Notes: generated by a model not told the origin, from the letters alone. Positions 43,865-52,498 are shown, counted from the stretch's first letter. The stretch: DNA of 64,000 nt from Aquimarina sp. TRL1 (GCF_013365535.1 NZ_CP053590.1:4888501-4952500), one strand, 5' to 3'. A program made the numbers and translations.

Positions 43865-44503
43865 TTAGTGAGAAGCTAAGTAAGAAGCTACACCGTCTCT
43901 ATTTGCAGACATTGCATCTTTTCCTTCTTCCCAGTTTGCAGGACATACTTCTCCGTTTTTCTGTACGTGAGCGTATGCATCTATCAAACGTAAAAATTCT
44001 GCTACATTTCTTCCTACCGGCATGTGATTTACTCCTTCGTGGAATACAGTTCCTTCTTCATCAATAAGGTAAGTTGCTCTATAAGTAACATTATCTCCTT
44101 CTACCAATACTGCTCCTGTTTCTTCATTATATGTCTCATTAGTGATGTCTAATATCCCTAATGTACTAGCCAGGTTTCTATTAGAATCTGCTAAAATTGG
44201 ATATGTTACACCTTCGATACCTCCATTATCTTTAGAAGTATTCAACCAAGCAAAGTGTACTTCTGGAGTATCACAAGACGCTCCTATTACTACTGTGTTT
44301 CTTTTTTCGAATTCTCCTAGCGCCTCTTGAAAAGCATGTAGTTCTGTTGGACATACAAAAGTGAAATCCTTTGGATACCAGAAAAGCAATACTTTTTTGT
44401 TATTCTTTCTTGCTTCTTCTAAAACATTAATCTTAAAAGTATCGCCCATATCGTTCATTGCATCTACTTCAAGATTTGGAAATTTTTTGCCTACAATTGC
44501 CAT
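43865..44503 (-). CDS. 2-Cys peroxiredoxin (AhpC/Prx1 type)
   Basis: 212 residues from the ATG at 44503, where the conserved MAIVGKKFPNLEV starts; an in-frame ATG at 44548 would overlap the -7 box. Peroxidatic cysteine is in FTFVCPTE (about Cys50) and resolving cysteine in GEVCPANW near the C-terminus. It reduces H2O2 and organic peroxides. First gene of the prx-trx-small protein operon, with a good promoter upstream and no OxyR/PerR site that I can recognise. Confidence 0.94.
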   Translation of the reverse strand: MAIVGKKFPNLEVDAMNDMGDTFKINVLEEARKNNKKVLLFWYPKDFTFVCPTELHAFQEALGEFEKRNTVVIGASCDTPEVHFAWLNTSKDNGGIEGVTYPILADSNRNLASTLGILDITNETYNEETGAVLVEGDNVTYRATYLIDEEGTVFHEGVNHMPVGRNVAEFLRLIDAYAHVQKNGEVCPANWEEGKDAMSANRDGVASYLASH

Positions 44504-44547
44504 TTTCTGTTTTTTTTTAATGTTTGTATTAATATTTTTTTCGATCA

Positions 44548-44576
44548 CAAATATACAGCTGAATTATGGCTTCAAA
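44548..44576 (-). promoter_or_regulatory. Promoter of the peroxiredoxin operon
   Basis: Minus strand: TTTG (44576-44573), 17-bp spacer, TATATTTG (44555-44548). A further TTG sits 4 bp upstream of the TTTG and gives a 21-bp spacing. The -7 box is exact and lies 44 bp before the ATG at 44503. Confidence 0.6.
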
Positions 44577-44770
44577 CAACGAAACAATTTTTATTTTTTA
44601 TGTACTGATAGTTTTTCCTAATAAACAACTTTATTAACCCCAAAAACCTACGCAAAAACCTCTTTTCTTACAAAAACATAGATAAATTGCACATTAATTA
44701 CGACGATTTACACTTTGTTACATCAATTTTTGTATTTTCGCTTAACTAGTTTACTTGAAAACCGCATAAG

Positions 44771-47011
44771 TTGAAAAACTTTTTTACGTACATCATTACT
44801 ATTTTTCTTGTTTGTCATCTACAAAACTCTAGAGCTCAAAACTCATTGAGTGCTGATAGCATTCATTTGTATATCAAAAAAGCTGAAAAATTACAGGATC
44901 AATACAAATACGATGAATCGCTGGAAATTGCCAAAATTGCATTACAAAATGCGGCTTTTAATGACGATTCTAAAAGTAAGGGACTCATTCATACGATTAT
45001 TGCCAAAAACTATGAAATCAATGAAGATGACCACGAGGCTAAATCCAATTACCTAAAAGCACTTACTTACTCTCAAATTTCAAAAAACAAACCTTTAGAA
45101 ACAGATCTGTACAACAATCTGGCTCGTTTATACTCAAAGGATAAAAACACCTATCAGAAAGGAATTCATTATTACAATCAATCCTATAAATTTGCTGTAC
45201 GACTTAATGATACGTCTAGGATGATCCGTCCTTTACTGAATCTCAGTAGCTTATACATTAATCGCAAAGCATATAACAAGGCATATAATTATCTATCTCC
45301 TGCCAAAAAGCTTATCGGAAATCACACCTCCAGTCTGGATCAGGTACGATTACATGTGTTATTAGGAAAATATTATATCAGTACAGAACGCTACGAAAAA
45401 GCAGAAAAATACTTAAAGGAAGCCATCTTTCATTCCAAAAGAGAAGCTAGTATCAATGATAAGAGTAAAAACAATGAACTTACTTCTAATTTCTATCAAC
45501 AGCTAGCGACTGCTTACAAAGCAAAATCAATGCTGTATTATATTCAGCGAGATTTCAAATCTGCATATGACTACCAACAGGAATATGTAGACAACCTCTT
45601 AAAGGCAATTAACCTAAAAAATATTATAGAACTACAAAAAGCAAATGTAAAATATCAGGTAGGACAATATAAAGAACAAATCAAACAAGCAGATGAGGAC
45701 AAAGCAGAACGTGCTTCTCAGGTTATAAAATGGCGAATCATTATTGCACTGGGAACTATCCTTATTCTCATATCAATGGCTTTTTTATTAAGCGCCTACA
45801 AAAATAACACACAAAAAAGAAAGCTAAATAACGACCTTCTTGAGAAAAACAAAGAACTACTAATTGCAAAAGAAGCTGCCGAGCAAGTCTCTACCTTAAA
45901 ATCACAATTCATCTCTACCGTAAGCCATGAATTGAGAACTCCCCTCTATGGAGTTATCGGATTAACTTCGCTATTAATGGAAAACCCGGAAGAGAAAAAA
46001 AGAAATGAATACTTAGAGTCTTTAAAATTCTCTGGAGATTATTTATTGGCATTAATTAACGATGTACTACAACTGAGTAAAATAGAAACTAATGAAGTTA
46101 AGCTGGAGAAAGTTTCATTTGATTTACGATCGCTTATAGAAGGAATCGTAAATTCTTTGCACACCAAACAAAAAAGCAACAACAATACTGCATTAATCGA
46201 TATTGATCCTAAAATCAACAGTACATTATTAGGAGACTCTGTAAGACTATCTCAAATTTTAATCAACCTTATCGGGAATGCATTAAAGTTCACAAAAGAT
46301 GGAAATATCTGGGTCAAAGTACAATGCCTGGAATATAAAAATAATGTCTATAAACTTCGTTTTACAGTAAAAGACAATGGTATTGGTATTCCAAAAAGCA
46401 AACAAAAAACTATCTTTGATAATTTTGCCCAGGTCAAAAACCAAAATCTGGAATACGAAGGAACGGGGCTGGGACTTGCTATTGTCAAAAAATTAATCCA
46501 ATTACACGATAGTGAAATTCATATTATCAGTGAAGAGGGTGTCGGATCTGAATTTTATTTTGATTTAACTTACGAAAAGGCAATTAAAGCTCATGAAATA
46601 GCACTAAAAACCGGAGAAGCTATTAGTATTGGCACTTCTAATTTTTATGTTCTTATTGTCGATGATAACAAAATCAATCAAATTGTCACTCAGAACATCC
46701 TGAAAAAGAAGGGGTATACCTGTGATGTAGCCAGCAATGGAATGGATGCCATAGAAAAATTAAGAAGTGAAAAATTCGATCTTGTCTTAATGGACATCAA
46801 TATGCCGGAAATGAACGGATTAGACGCTACAAAAATAATTCGGGAATTTAACCCTAATATTCCTGTAATTGCCCTCACAGCAGTTGAAGAAGGGGAAGTG
46901 AGAAATCAGGCATTATCTGTCGGAATGAATGATGTCATCATAAAACCATATGACACCCAACAATTTTTCCAGACAATCATGAAAAACATAAGTAAGATGA
47001 AGCTTATGTAA
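44771..47011 (+). CDS. TPR-containing hybrid histidine kinase
   Basis: 746 residues starting with TTG at 44771. A stop lies five codons upstream, the product begins with a good signal peptide (KNFFTYIITIFLVCHLQNSRAQ in outline), and no ATG occurs until far inside. Order: export signal, periplasmic TPR-like repeats (about 30-290), one membrane helix (about 322-345), coiled linker, HisKA with phospho-acceptor His386 in TVSHELRTPL, HATPase with NLIGNALKF, DNGIGIPKS and GTGLGLAIVKKL. A C-terminal receiver follows with Asp675 in LVLMDINMP, acidic pair VDDN and Lys in IIKPY. The signal is unknown and the output partner is not adjacent. Confidence 0.9.
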   Translation: MKNFFTYIITIFLVCHLQNSRAQNSLSADSIHLYIKKAEKLQDQYKYDESLEIAKIALQNAAFNDDSKSKGLIHTIIAKNYEINEDDHEAKSNYLKALTYSQISKNKPLETDLYNNLARLYSKDKNTYQKGIHYYNQSYKFAVRLNDTSRMIRPLLNLSSLYINRKAYNKAYNYLSPAKKLIGNHTSSLDQVRLHVLLGKYYISTERYEKAEKYLKEAIFHSKREASINDKSKNNELTSNFYQQLATAYKAKSMLYYIQRDFKSAYDYQQEYVDNLLKAINLKNIIELQKANVKYQVGQYKEQIKQADEDKAERASQVIKWRIIIALGTILILISMAFLLSAYKNNTQKRKLNNDLLEKNKELLIAKEAAEQVSTLKSQFISTVSHELRTPLYGVIGLTSLLMENPEEKKRNEYLESLKFSGDYLLALINDVLQLSKIETNEVKLEKVSFDLRSLIEGIVNSLHTKQKSNNNTALIDIDPKINSTLLGDSVRLSQILINLIGNALKFTKDGNIWVKVQCLEYKNNVYKLRFTVKDNGIGIPKSKQKTIFDNFAQVKNQNLEYEGTGLGLAIVKKLIQLHDSEIHIISEEGVGSEFYFDLTYEKAIKAHEIALKTGEAISIGTSNFYVLIVDDNKINQIVTQNILKKKGYTCDVASNGMDAIEKLRSEKFDLVLMDINMPEMNGLDATKIIREFNPNIPVIALTAVEEGEVRNQALSVGMNDVIIKPYDTQQFFQTIMKNISKMKLM

Positions 47012-47095
47012 GCGTATCATTTTCGATTTCTTTTATGAAATTCGTCTTTATACCTTTTTAGTAGTAATTTAGAGCATATTTTTAGCTCGTATTAT

Positions 47096-48280
47096 ATGGA
47101 CTCAACTAAGAAAGGATTTAACACAGTCTGCACCCATTGGGGACAACTTGAAGACTCCCAGTTCAATGGTGCCATCTCTCCTATTTACCTATCTACTTCA
47201 TATGCTTTTGAAGAAGTAGAAACAAAGAGGTATCCAAGATATTTTAACACTCCTAATCAAGAAGCATTAAGTAAAAAAATTGCCCGATTAGAGAATGGAG
47301 AAAGCGCATTGATTTTCGGGAGTGGAATGGCAGCAATAAGCACTACTCTTCTCGCCTTTTTACAAAAAGGAGATCACATTATTTTACAACAAACACTATA
47401 TGGAGGAACTGCTAATCTCGTAAAAAAGGAGTTTCATAGATATGGAATCGAATATACATTCGTCAATGTGGATCATATTGATCTCCTCGAAAAAGAAATA
47501 CGCCCCAATACCAAGGTTATATATATAGAAACACCTTCTAACCCTTTGTTAACCATTACAGATATTACTGCTGTCACATCGATTGCAAAAAAACATCGTA
47601 TCACCACAATGATTGACAATACATTTGCCTCTCCTGTCAATCAAACCCCGATCGATCTTGGAGTTGACATTGTCATTCACTCTGCAACAAAATATCTGGG
47701 AGGTCATAGTGATATTCTGGCAGGGGCTGTTGTATCTACAAAAGAAAACATCAACACGATCTTCCAATTAGGAATCAATCTTGGTGGTAGTTTAAGTGAT
47801 TTTACCGTCTGGATGTTAGAACGAAGTATAAAAACACTTGGCCTTCGAGTAAAACAACAGAATAAAAATGCAAAACAAGTCGCAAAATGGCTTCATAAAA
47901 ATGAAGATGTCAAAACCATCTATTACCCTGGACTAAAAACACACCCAAATCATCATATTGCTAAAAAACAAATGAAGGGATATGGCGGTATGGTATCCTT
48001 TGAGCTACAGAACTACATTTGTCCTGCTCTTTTTCAGAAAAACCTGCAATTAATAAAAAGCTCCATGAGTCTTGCCGGAGTAGAAAGTACCATTTTATCA
48101 CCAGCAGTAACCTCACATGCTTTATTATCACCAGAAGAAAGACTACAACAAGGAATTACAGACAATTTATTACGACTAAGTATTGGAATCGAAAATAAAA
48201 AAGATATAATCGCAGATATACAACAAGCCATTAACGAAACTAAAAAAGAACTAGTAAAGACTAAAAAAATAAGTGAATGA
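47096..48280 (+). CDS. Trans-sulfuration PLP enzyme (cystathionine gamma-synthase/lyase family)
   Basis: 394 residues of the Cys/Met-metabolism PLP family. PLP lysine is Lys199 in HSATKYLGGHSD; other signatures are TSYAFEEV, YPRYFNTPNQEALSKKIARL, SGMAAIS, ETPSNP, and SLAGVESTILSPAVTSHALL near the C-terminus. It could be cystathionine gamma-synthase, gamma-lyase or methionine gamma-lyase; the sequence does not decide. It is followed by bshB1 in a 4-bp overlap. Because bacillithiol contains cysteine, a cysteine-forming gamma-lyase would fit the pairing. Confidence 0.87.
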   Translation: MDSTKKGFNTVCTHWGQLEDSQFNGAISPIYLSTSYAFEEVETKRYPRYFNTPNQEALSKKIARLENGESALIFGSGMAAISTTLLAFLQKGDHIILQQTLYGGTANLVKKEFHRYGIEYTFVNVDHIDLLEKEIRPNTKVIYIETPSNPLLTITDITAVTSIAKKHRITTMIDNTFASPVNQTPIDLGVDIVIHSATKYLGGHSDILAGAVVSTKENINTIFQLGINLGGSLSDFTVWMLERSIKTLGLRVKQQNKNAKQVAKWLHKNEDVKTIYYPGLKTHPNHHIAKKQMKGYGGMVSFELQNYICPALFQKNLQLIKSSMSLAGVESTILSPAVTSHALLSPEERLQQGITDNLLRLSIGIENKKDIIADIQQAINETKKELVKTKKISE

Positions 48281-48993
48281 AATTAGATATTCTCGCTATA
48301 GGAGCGCATCCTGACGATGTGGAATTAAGTTGTGCCGGAACTATTGCCAAAGAAATTAGTAATGGAAAAAAAGTAGGAATTTTAGACCTTACCAGAGGAG
48401 AATTAGGAACCAGAGGAACCCCAGAAATACGAGATCAGGAAGCCAGAAATGCAGCTGATATACTAGGAGTCTCTGTTCGTGAAAATCTTGGTTTTAGAGA
48501 TGGTTTTTTCATCAATGACGAATTTCATCAGTTAGAAATTATTAAAATCATTAGAAAATACCAGCCGGAAATTGTTTTATGTAATGCGGTAACAGACCGG
48601 CATATTGATCATGGTAAAGGAAGTAAACTTACCAGTGATGCTTGCTTTTTATCTGGATTGAGAAGAATCGAGACTCAGATAAATGGTAATGCTCAGCAAG
48701 CATGGAGACCAAAACATGTGTATCACTATATCCAGTGGAAGAACATAGAACCTGACTTTGTTGTTGATGTCAGTGATCATATGGATACTAAAATAAAAAG
48801 TGTAATGGCATACGCCTCTCAGTTTTATGATCCGTCAAGTAAAGAGCCGTCCACACCTATTTCGAATAAGAATTTTAAAGACAGTATTTCGTACCGGGCA
48901 GCCGATCTTGGTCGTATTATTGGCGTATCATATGCAGAAGGCTTCACTGTAGAACGCTATGTAGCAGTGGATTCTATTTTTAACCTAATTTAA
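48277..48993 (+). CDS. bshB1: Bacillithiol biosynthesis deacetylase BshB1
   Basis: 238-residue zinc-dependent de-N-acetylase of the LmbE/PIG-L family that converts GlcNAc-malate to GlcN-malate. The metal-binding AHPDDVELSC (10-19) and the HIDHG motif (about residues 109-113) are intact, and RGELGTRGTPEIRDQEA is specific to the BshB1 branch. Its ATGA overlap with the upstream PLP enzyme suggests one transcript linking cysteine supply to low-molecular-weight thiol synthesis. BshA and BshC are not in the window. Confidence 0.93.
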   Translation: MKLDILAIGAHPDDVELSCAGTIAKEISNGKKVGILDLTRGELGTRGTPEIRDQEARNAADILGVSVRENLGFRDGFFINDEFHQLEIIKIIRKYQPEIVLCNAVTDRHIDHGKGSKLTSDACFLSGLRRIETQINGNAQQAWRPKHVYHYIQWKNIEPDFVVDVSDHMDTKIKSVMAYASQFYDPSSKEPSTPISNKNFKDSISYRAADLGRIIGVSYAEGFTVERYVAVDSIFNLI

Positions 48994-49005
48994 TTCATTT
49001 TTTCC

Positions 49006-49036
49006 TTTGCTAATACGATAAAAGGCATTATATTTG
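49006..49036 (+). promoter_or_regulatory. Promoter of tRNA-His
   Basis: TTTG (49006-49009), 19-bp spacer, TATATTTG (49029-49036): a perfect Bacteroidetes promoter 15 bp upstream of the tRNA. Confidence 0.85.
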
Positions 49037-49051
49037 CCCCCGAATTAAAAC

Positions 49052-49126
49052 GGTGGTTGTAGCTCAGTTGGTTAGAGCGCCTGATTGTGGTTCAGGAGGT
49101 CGTCGGTTCGAGACCGATCTTCCACC
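49052..49126 (+). tRNA. tRNA-His (GTG)
   Basis: Cloverleaf by eye: G-1 at 49052 (histidine identity), D-arm GCTC/GAGC, anticodon stem CCTGA/TCAGG with loop TTGTGGT (anticodon GTG), T-arm GTCGG-TTCGAGA-CCGAT, discriminator C at 49126. CCA is not encoded. The acceptor stem GTGGTTG/CTTCCAC pairs except for two adjacent U-U oppositions (positions 5-68 and 6-67). Confidence 0.93.
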
Positions 49127-49132
49127 CGTATT

Positions 49133-49165
49133 AAAAGCCCTGCAATAGCAGGGCTTTATTTTTTT
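49133..49165 (+). terminator. Terminator after tRNA-His
   Basis: AAAGCCCTGC (49134-49143) pairs with GCAGGGCTTT (49148-49157) around a 4-nt loop, then ATTTTTTT. Confidence 0.92.
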
Positions 49166-49337
49166 AAGTATTTTCCTACCGCTGTTTTTGATATGGTTCC
49201 AATAAAACAAACCATAAATTATCATGTATCATTTACAACAGACCTCTAACACAAAAGCATCAACATAAGCTACATTTTATTCCTGAAATGCCGGGAGGAA
49301 ATTATCAACCCGAAGGATACACATCCTTTTTAATCCC

Positions 49338-49769
49338 TTGAAATACATTTCAACAAACTTATTCGTCACTTCACTTGCCATTTATGCCGTTTTAATTACT
49401 TATTCCCAATACACCCACAACAAAATAGTAAGTTCGGTGAAAGATTACGAAATGAATAACCTGGATCAACAAATTAGACAAATAACTCCTTACGGAGAAG
49501 ATATTTTCCTTACTTTATTAGAAAATTACGGCTACAAGCCTAATCAATCAGAAAAATACGAGTACAAAGACATCATTATAACGAATCTATTAATAAAAGC
49601 GTTTAAACAATACTCTTTTCAATTCCCTAATCAATTATCCGACGAAGAGAAAGTGGCTATATTTAAAGATCGTTTCTTAAAATGGCAAAAAAAAAAAAAA
49701 ACATATCAGCATTTAGAAACGGGCGCTCGCTCAAAACATCATAAAATAATCAATCATATAAGAATATAA
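49338..49769 (+). CDS. Hypothetical protein with N-terminal hydrophobic anchor and a 15-A tract
   Basis: No family recognised. 143 residues if started at the TTG at 49338, giving a hydrophobic N-terminus (about residues 6-22) that looks like a membrane anchor; the next Met (49452) would remove it. The body is charged and helical with a basic C-terminus. A run of 15 A's (49687-49701) encodes a poly-Lys stretch (WQKKKKTYQ). A gain or loss of one A would end the protein within about 15 codons. It may be real but poorly expressed; the non-ATG start lowers confidence. Confidence 0.45.
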   Translation: MKYISTNLFVTSLAIYAVLITYSQYTHNKIVSSVKDYEMNNLDQQIRQITPYGEDIFLTLLENYGYKPNQSEKYEYKDIIITNLLIKAFKQYSFQFPNQLSDEEKVAIFKDRFLKWQKKKKTYQHLETGARSKHHKIINHIRI

Positions 49770-49804
49770 TTACATTAATCATTTCTAACGAAAAACATTT
49801 TTAG

Positions 49805-49839
49805 AAAAAAAGCGACATGAAATTCATATCGCTTTTTTT
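49805..49839. terminator. Bidirectional terminator between 49769 and the M28 peptidase
   Basis: AAAAAAAGCGA (49805-49815) pairs with TCGCTTTTTTT (49829-49839); an inner ATGA/TCAT extends the stem. U-runs exist on both strands and it lies between convergent genes. Confidence 0.85.
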
Positions 49840-49860
49840 ATTATCGTTATCAAATATTTC

Positions 49861-50889
49861 TTACTCTGTTACCCCATCAACAACCAACCGCTCTGCTCTA
49901 TTAGCAACTTCCCAAGTTGTATAAAAAATCAACTTAGTCCTTTTAGCTAATAAGTCATAATCGATTTTTTCCGGGGTATCTGTAGGCTTGTGATAATCTT
50001 CATGCACTCCATTAAAATAAAAAATAATAGGAATATTATGCTTTGCAAAATTATAATGATCACTTCTGTAGTAAAAACGATTTGGATCATCCTTATCATT
50101 ATATGTATAATCCAAATCTAATTGGGTATACTTTTCATTCATTGCTTCACTCACTTTATGGAGATCCGTACTCAAACGGTCACTTCCAATCAAATAAATA
50201 TAATTACTTTTTCCTTCTTCCCTATGATTAGGATCAATTCTCCCGATCATATCTATATTCAGATTAGTTACTGTATTAGCTAAAGGAAAAACAGGGTTTT
50301 CTGTATAAAATTTGGAACCGTATAATCCTTTTTCTTCTCCTGTAACATGTAAAAATAGAATAGAACGCTTAGGACCAAACCCATCTTTTTTTGCTTTCTC
50401 AAATGCTTCTGCTATCTCTAGTATACTAACAGTACCAGAACCATCATCATCTGCTCCATTATATATATTACCATCTTTGTCCACACCTACATGATCATAG
50501 TGAGCAGACAGCACTATAATTTCTTCAGGTTTTTCTGTGCCTTCTATGAACGCCAGTACATTTTCTGATGATTTTATTCCTCCCCTAAAATAGCTGTCTG
50601 GTATTTCCTGATAATAGTCATCCCCTCCCATAGGAGATACTATTCCCATCCTCTTGTATTGTTTTTTCAGATATTCTGCTGCTTTTTTCTGCCCTGGCTC
50701 TCCCGTATCTCTTCCTTCATAACTATCTCCTGCAAACGTATATAAATACTCCTTCAGTTCTTTGGAAGAAATCGTTGCTGCATAAGTTGAGGCATTTCCT
50801 TTATCGGTACTTGTAGTATTTTTTGTTTTTTTAGTGCACGCACAAGAATAGATAAGGGAAACCCCTAATACTATTAAAACTTTTTTCAT
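49861..50889 (-). CDS. M28-family zinc metallopeptidase, probable lipoprotein
   Basis: 342 residues. The N-terminus has a lipobox-like LIYSC (Cys16), so it is probably a lipid-anchored envelope aminopeptidase. The M28 zinc site is complete: SAHYDH (His/Asp), NGADDDGSGT (bridging Asp), TGEEKGLYGS (catalytic Glu and zinc Glu), NIDMIGR (Asp) and, near the C-terminus, HEDYHKPTDTPEKID (His). It acts on peptides or amino-terminal residues, probably as a scavenger of proteinaceous matter. Monocistronic, in its own minus-strand unit. Confidence 0.92.
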   Translation of the reverse strand: MKKVLIVLGVSLIYSCACTKKTKNTTSTDKGNASTYAATISSKELKEYLYTFAGDSYEGRDTGEPGQKKAAEYLKKQYKRMGIVSPMGGDDYYQEIPDSYFRGGIKSSENVLAFIEGTEKPEEIIVLSAHYDHVGVDKDGNIYNGADDDGSGTVSILEIAEAFEKAKKDGFGPKRSILFLHVTGEEKGLYGSKFYTENPVFPLANTVTNLNIDMIGRIDPNHREEGKSNYIYLIGSDRLSTDLHKVSEAMNEKYTQLDLDYTYNDKDDPNRFYYRSDHYNFAKHNIPIIFYFNGVHEDYHKPTDTPEKIDYDLLAKRTKLIFYTTWEVANRAERLVVDGVTE

Positions 50890-51017
50890 GTATTAAGTGT
50901 AAATTAAATATGACGCAATATACTCATTTAGACCTATATGAATACGTGAATATTTTCACAAAAGAAAAAAAGGTGATTTTTTTTCAAAAAAAGTTTTTTC
51001 TAACTGAAAAAAGGTCT

Positions 51018-51025
51018 TATATTTG
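51018..51025 (+). promoter_or_regulatory. -7 box of tRNA-Ser promoter
   Basis: TATATTTG, 10 bp upstream of tRNA-Ser, same sequence and similar placement as for tRNA-His. The -33 region is a T-run rather than TTTG. Confidence 0.65.
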
Positions 51026-51035
51026 CACCCGCAAC

Positions 51036-51120
51036 GGAGAAATGGCAGAGTGGTCGAATGCGGCAGTCTTGAAAACTGTTGAGGGTCACACCTCCGGGGG
51101 TTCGAATCCCTCTTTCTCCG
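51036..51120 (+). tRNA. tRNA-Ser (TGA)
   Basis: Class II tRNA of 85 nt: acceptor GGAGAAA pairs with TTTCTCC, anticodon loop contains TGA (anticodon stem CAGTC.../...GAAAACTG region), long variable arm (GAGGGTCACACCTC), T-arm GGGGGTTCGAATCCCTC, discriminator G at 51120. CCA is not encoded. Confidence 0.95.
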
Positions 51121-51127
51121 CAAGGTC

Positions 51128-51165
51128 AACAAAACCTCAGTTTTTACTGAGGTTTTGTTTTTTTT
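51128..51165 (+). terminator. Terminator after tRNA-Ser
   Basis: AACAAAACCTCAG (51128-51140) pairs with CTGAGGTTTTGTT (51147-51159), followed by T's to 51165. Confidence 0.92.
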
Positions 51166-51264
51166 ATCTTCTTTTTATTTTTATTCCAATTCTAAAAAAA
51201 GAACCCCAGGTACACTCTTACTCTACACAAAAATATATCTCATCTATATACCCTTTCTGAAAAA

Positions 51265-51780
51265 TCAATTAGAAAACAAATACAATTCTTCTGTTTCATT
51301 AGGAAGTGTCAAGACTCCTATTTGTTCCAATCCTATTTTTTTTAATAGCTTCTGCGAGCCAACATTATCTTTCTTCGTAATTGCCCGGATTTTAGTCAAT
51401 GCAAAACGATTTTCAGCTATTTCTTTCAATTTACTGACTGATTCATATGCATACCCCTTCCCTTCATATTCTGGCAACAAAGAAAAACCAATATCAATCC
51501 CTTCAACTCCTTCTCTATCATACAAACCACAACAACCAATTTTTGCGCCATCAGACTTCCTGATAACAGTGTAATTAGAATACCCTAATCGCTCCAACTG
51601 AGATCGCATTCTTTTTTTTATGTATACCTCTGCCTCTTCTATTGTTTTAATATTCCTATCACCGATATACTTTATTGATTTGGGAGTGTTAAATAGAGCT
51701 AACACAAACGAACAATCCTCTACCGATGTCGGTCTTACAATTAACCTTTCTGTTTCAAAAGTTACATACACTTCTTCCAT
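51265..51780 (-). CDS. GNAT-family N-acetyltransferase (RimJ/RimL-like)
   Basis: 171-residue GNAT fold. TFETERLIVRPTSVEDCSFV (about residues 6-25) is the typical RimJ/L start; LLPEYEGKGYAYESVSKLKEIA (about 102-123) includes the acetyl-CoA pyrophosphate loop (Q/R-x-x-G-x-G/A reduced to EGKGYA). TKIRAITKKDNVGSQKLLKKIGLEQ is the C-terminal signature. The acceptor (ribosomal protein N-terminus, antibiotic or other amine) is unknown. Upstream (51781-52039) holds paired palindromes, perhaps regulatory. Confidence 0.87.
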   Translation of the reverse strand: MEEVYVTFETERLIVRPTSVEDCSFVLALFNTPKSIKYIGDRNIKTIEEAEVYIKKRMRSQLERLGYSNYTVIRKSDGAKIGCCGLYDREGVEGIDIGFSLLPEYEGKGYAYESVSKLKEIAENRFALTKIRAITKKDNVGSQKLLKKIGLEQIGVLTLPNETEELYLFSN

Positions 51781-51833
51781 AATAATTAATATTGGTTTCC
51801 AAACAATTTATCTTTTTAAAAAATCAAATCACA

Positions 51834-51875
51834 AAACACAGTGTTTCAACATGCTTCCCCTGTGGTTTAACCACA
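51834..51875. promoter_or_regulatory. Two adjacent short palindromes in a divergent intergenic region
   Basis: AAACACAGTGTTT (51834-51846) and TGTGGTTTAACCACA (51861-51875) are both perfect apart from a single central base, separated by 14 bp, between the GNAT gene and a small membrane-protein gene. Such dyads suit dimeric regulators. The second contains the 13-mer TGGTTTAACCACA also found at 11024-11036. Confidence 0.35.
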
Positions 51876-52039
51876 AAATTAACATGATTTTCAAAAATAT
51901 ATAGTATAGTAGATAAGAACTATCAGATTATCTGTACTTTTACGGCTTTCATAAAAAATAGTATCGCAATGTTGTTGTCAGTTAAGACAGGTACAAAAAT
52001 AAAATCTCCTCCCTTATTACCTCTTCATCTATATGTATA

Positions 52040-52321
52040 ATGAAAGGATACTGGAGTTACATTACAGCAATTATAACTATCGTAATTGTTATCAGCTTTA
52101 TCTCACTGTATATAGGAACAGCCCAGAAAGCCCAAAACTATATCTTTTTCTCTAAGATAGGCATTCTTATTACTTTTATAACGTTTTCTATTTGCATTTT
52201 ATATTCCGTTTTTAAGCACTATAAACAACCATACACTACTATTGTTTTCATGCTTATTTTCTCCATCATCAGTTGTACTCTTTTATTCCTTTTATGTAAA
52301 GTTCTTATAGCATTTCTTTAA
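52040..52321 (+). CDS. Small integral membrane protein, function unknown
   Basis: 93 residues with three predicted hydrophobic segments (about 6-26, 36-57 and 66-92) and short polar links; start ATG at 52040. I recognise no family and see no charged active-site pattern. Isolated between the GNAT and M61 genes, on the plus strand. Confidence 0.6.
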   Translation: MKGYWSYITAIITIVIVISFISLYIGTAQKAQNYIFFSKIGILITFITFSICILYSVFKHYKQPYTTIVFMLIFSIISCTLLFLLCKVLIAFL

Positions 52322-52356
52322 CAAATACTCCCTTTGCTTAATTTATACTTACAATC

Positions 52357-52387
52357 TTTGCGCAGTTAAGAGTTTATCGTATTTTTG
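52357..52387 (+). promoter_or_regulatory. Promoter of the M61 peptidase gene
   Basis: TTTG (52357-52360), 19-bp spacer, TATTTTTG (52380-52387): exact consensus. It implies a leader of about 105 nt, in which TTCTTAA/TTAAGAA (52420-52426 with 52431-52437) can form a small hairpin. Confidence 0.75.
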
Positions 52388-52498
52388 ACTTCCTTAGAAA
52401 AAGGCTTTTTTATAACACGTTCTTAATTTTTTAAGAAATAATTATTCATCACATAATAACTAAATAGATACTAAGTTTATTTATAAAAATCATCTTTA

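Noticed and set aside
50910..51260. 116-residue frame spanning tRNA-Ser
   Set aside because: It reads straight through the tRNA and its terminator, and the product has no family resemblance.
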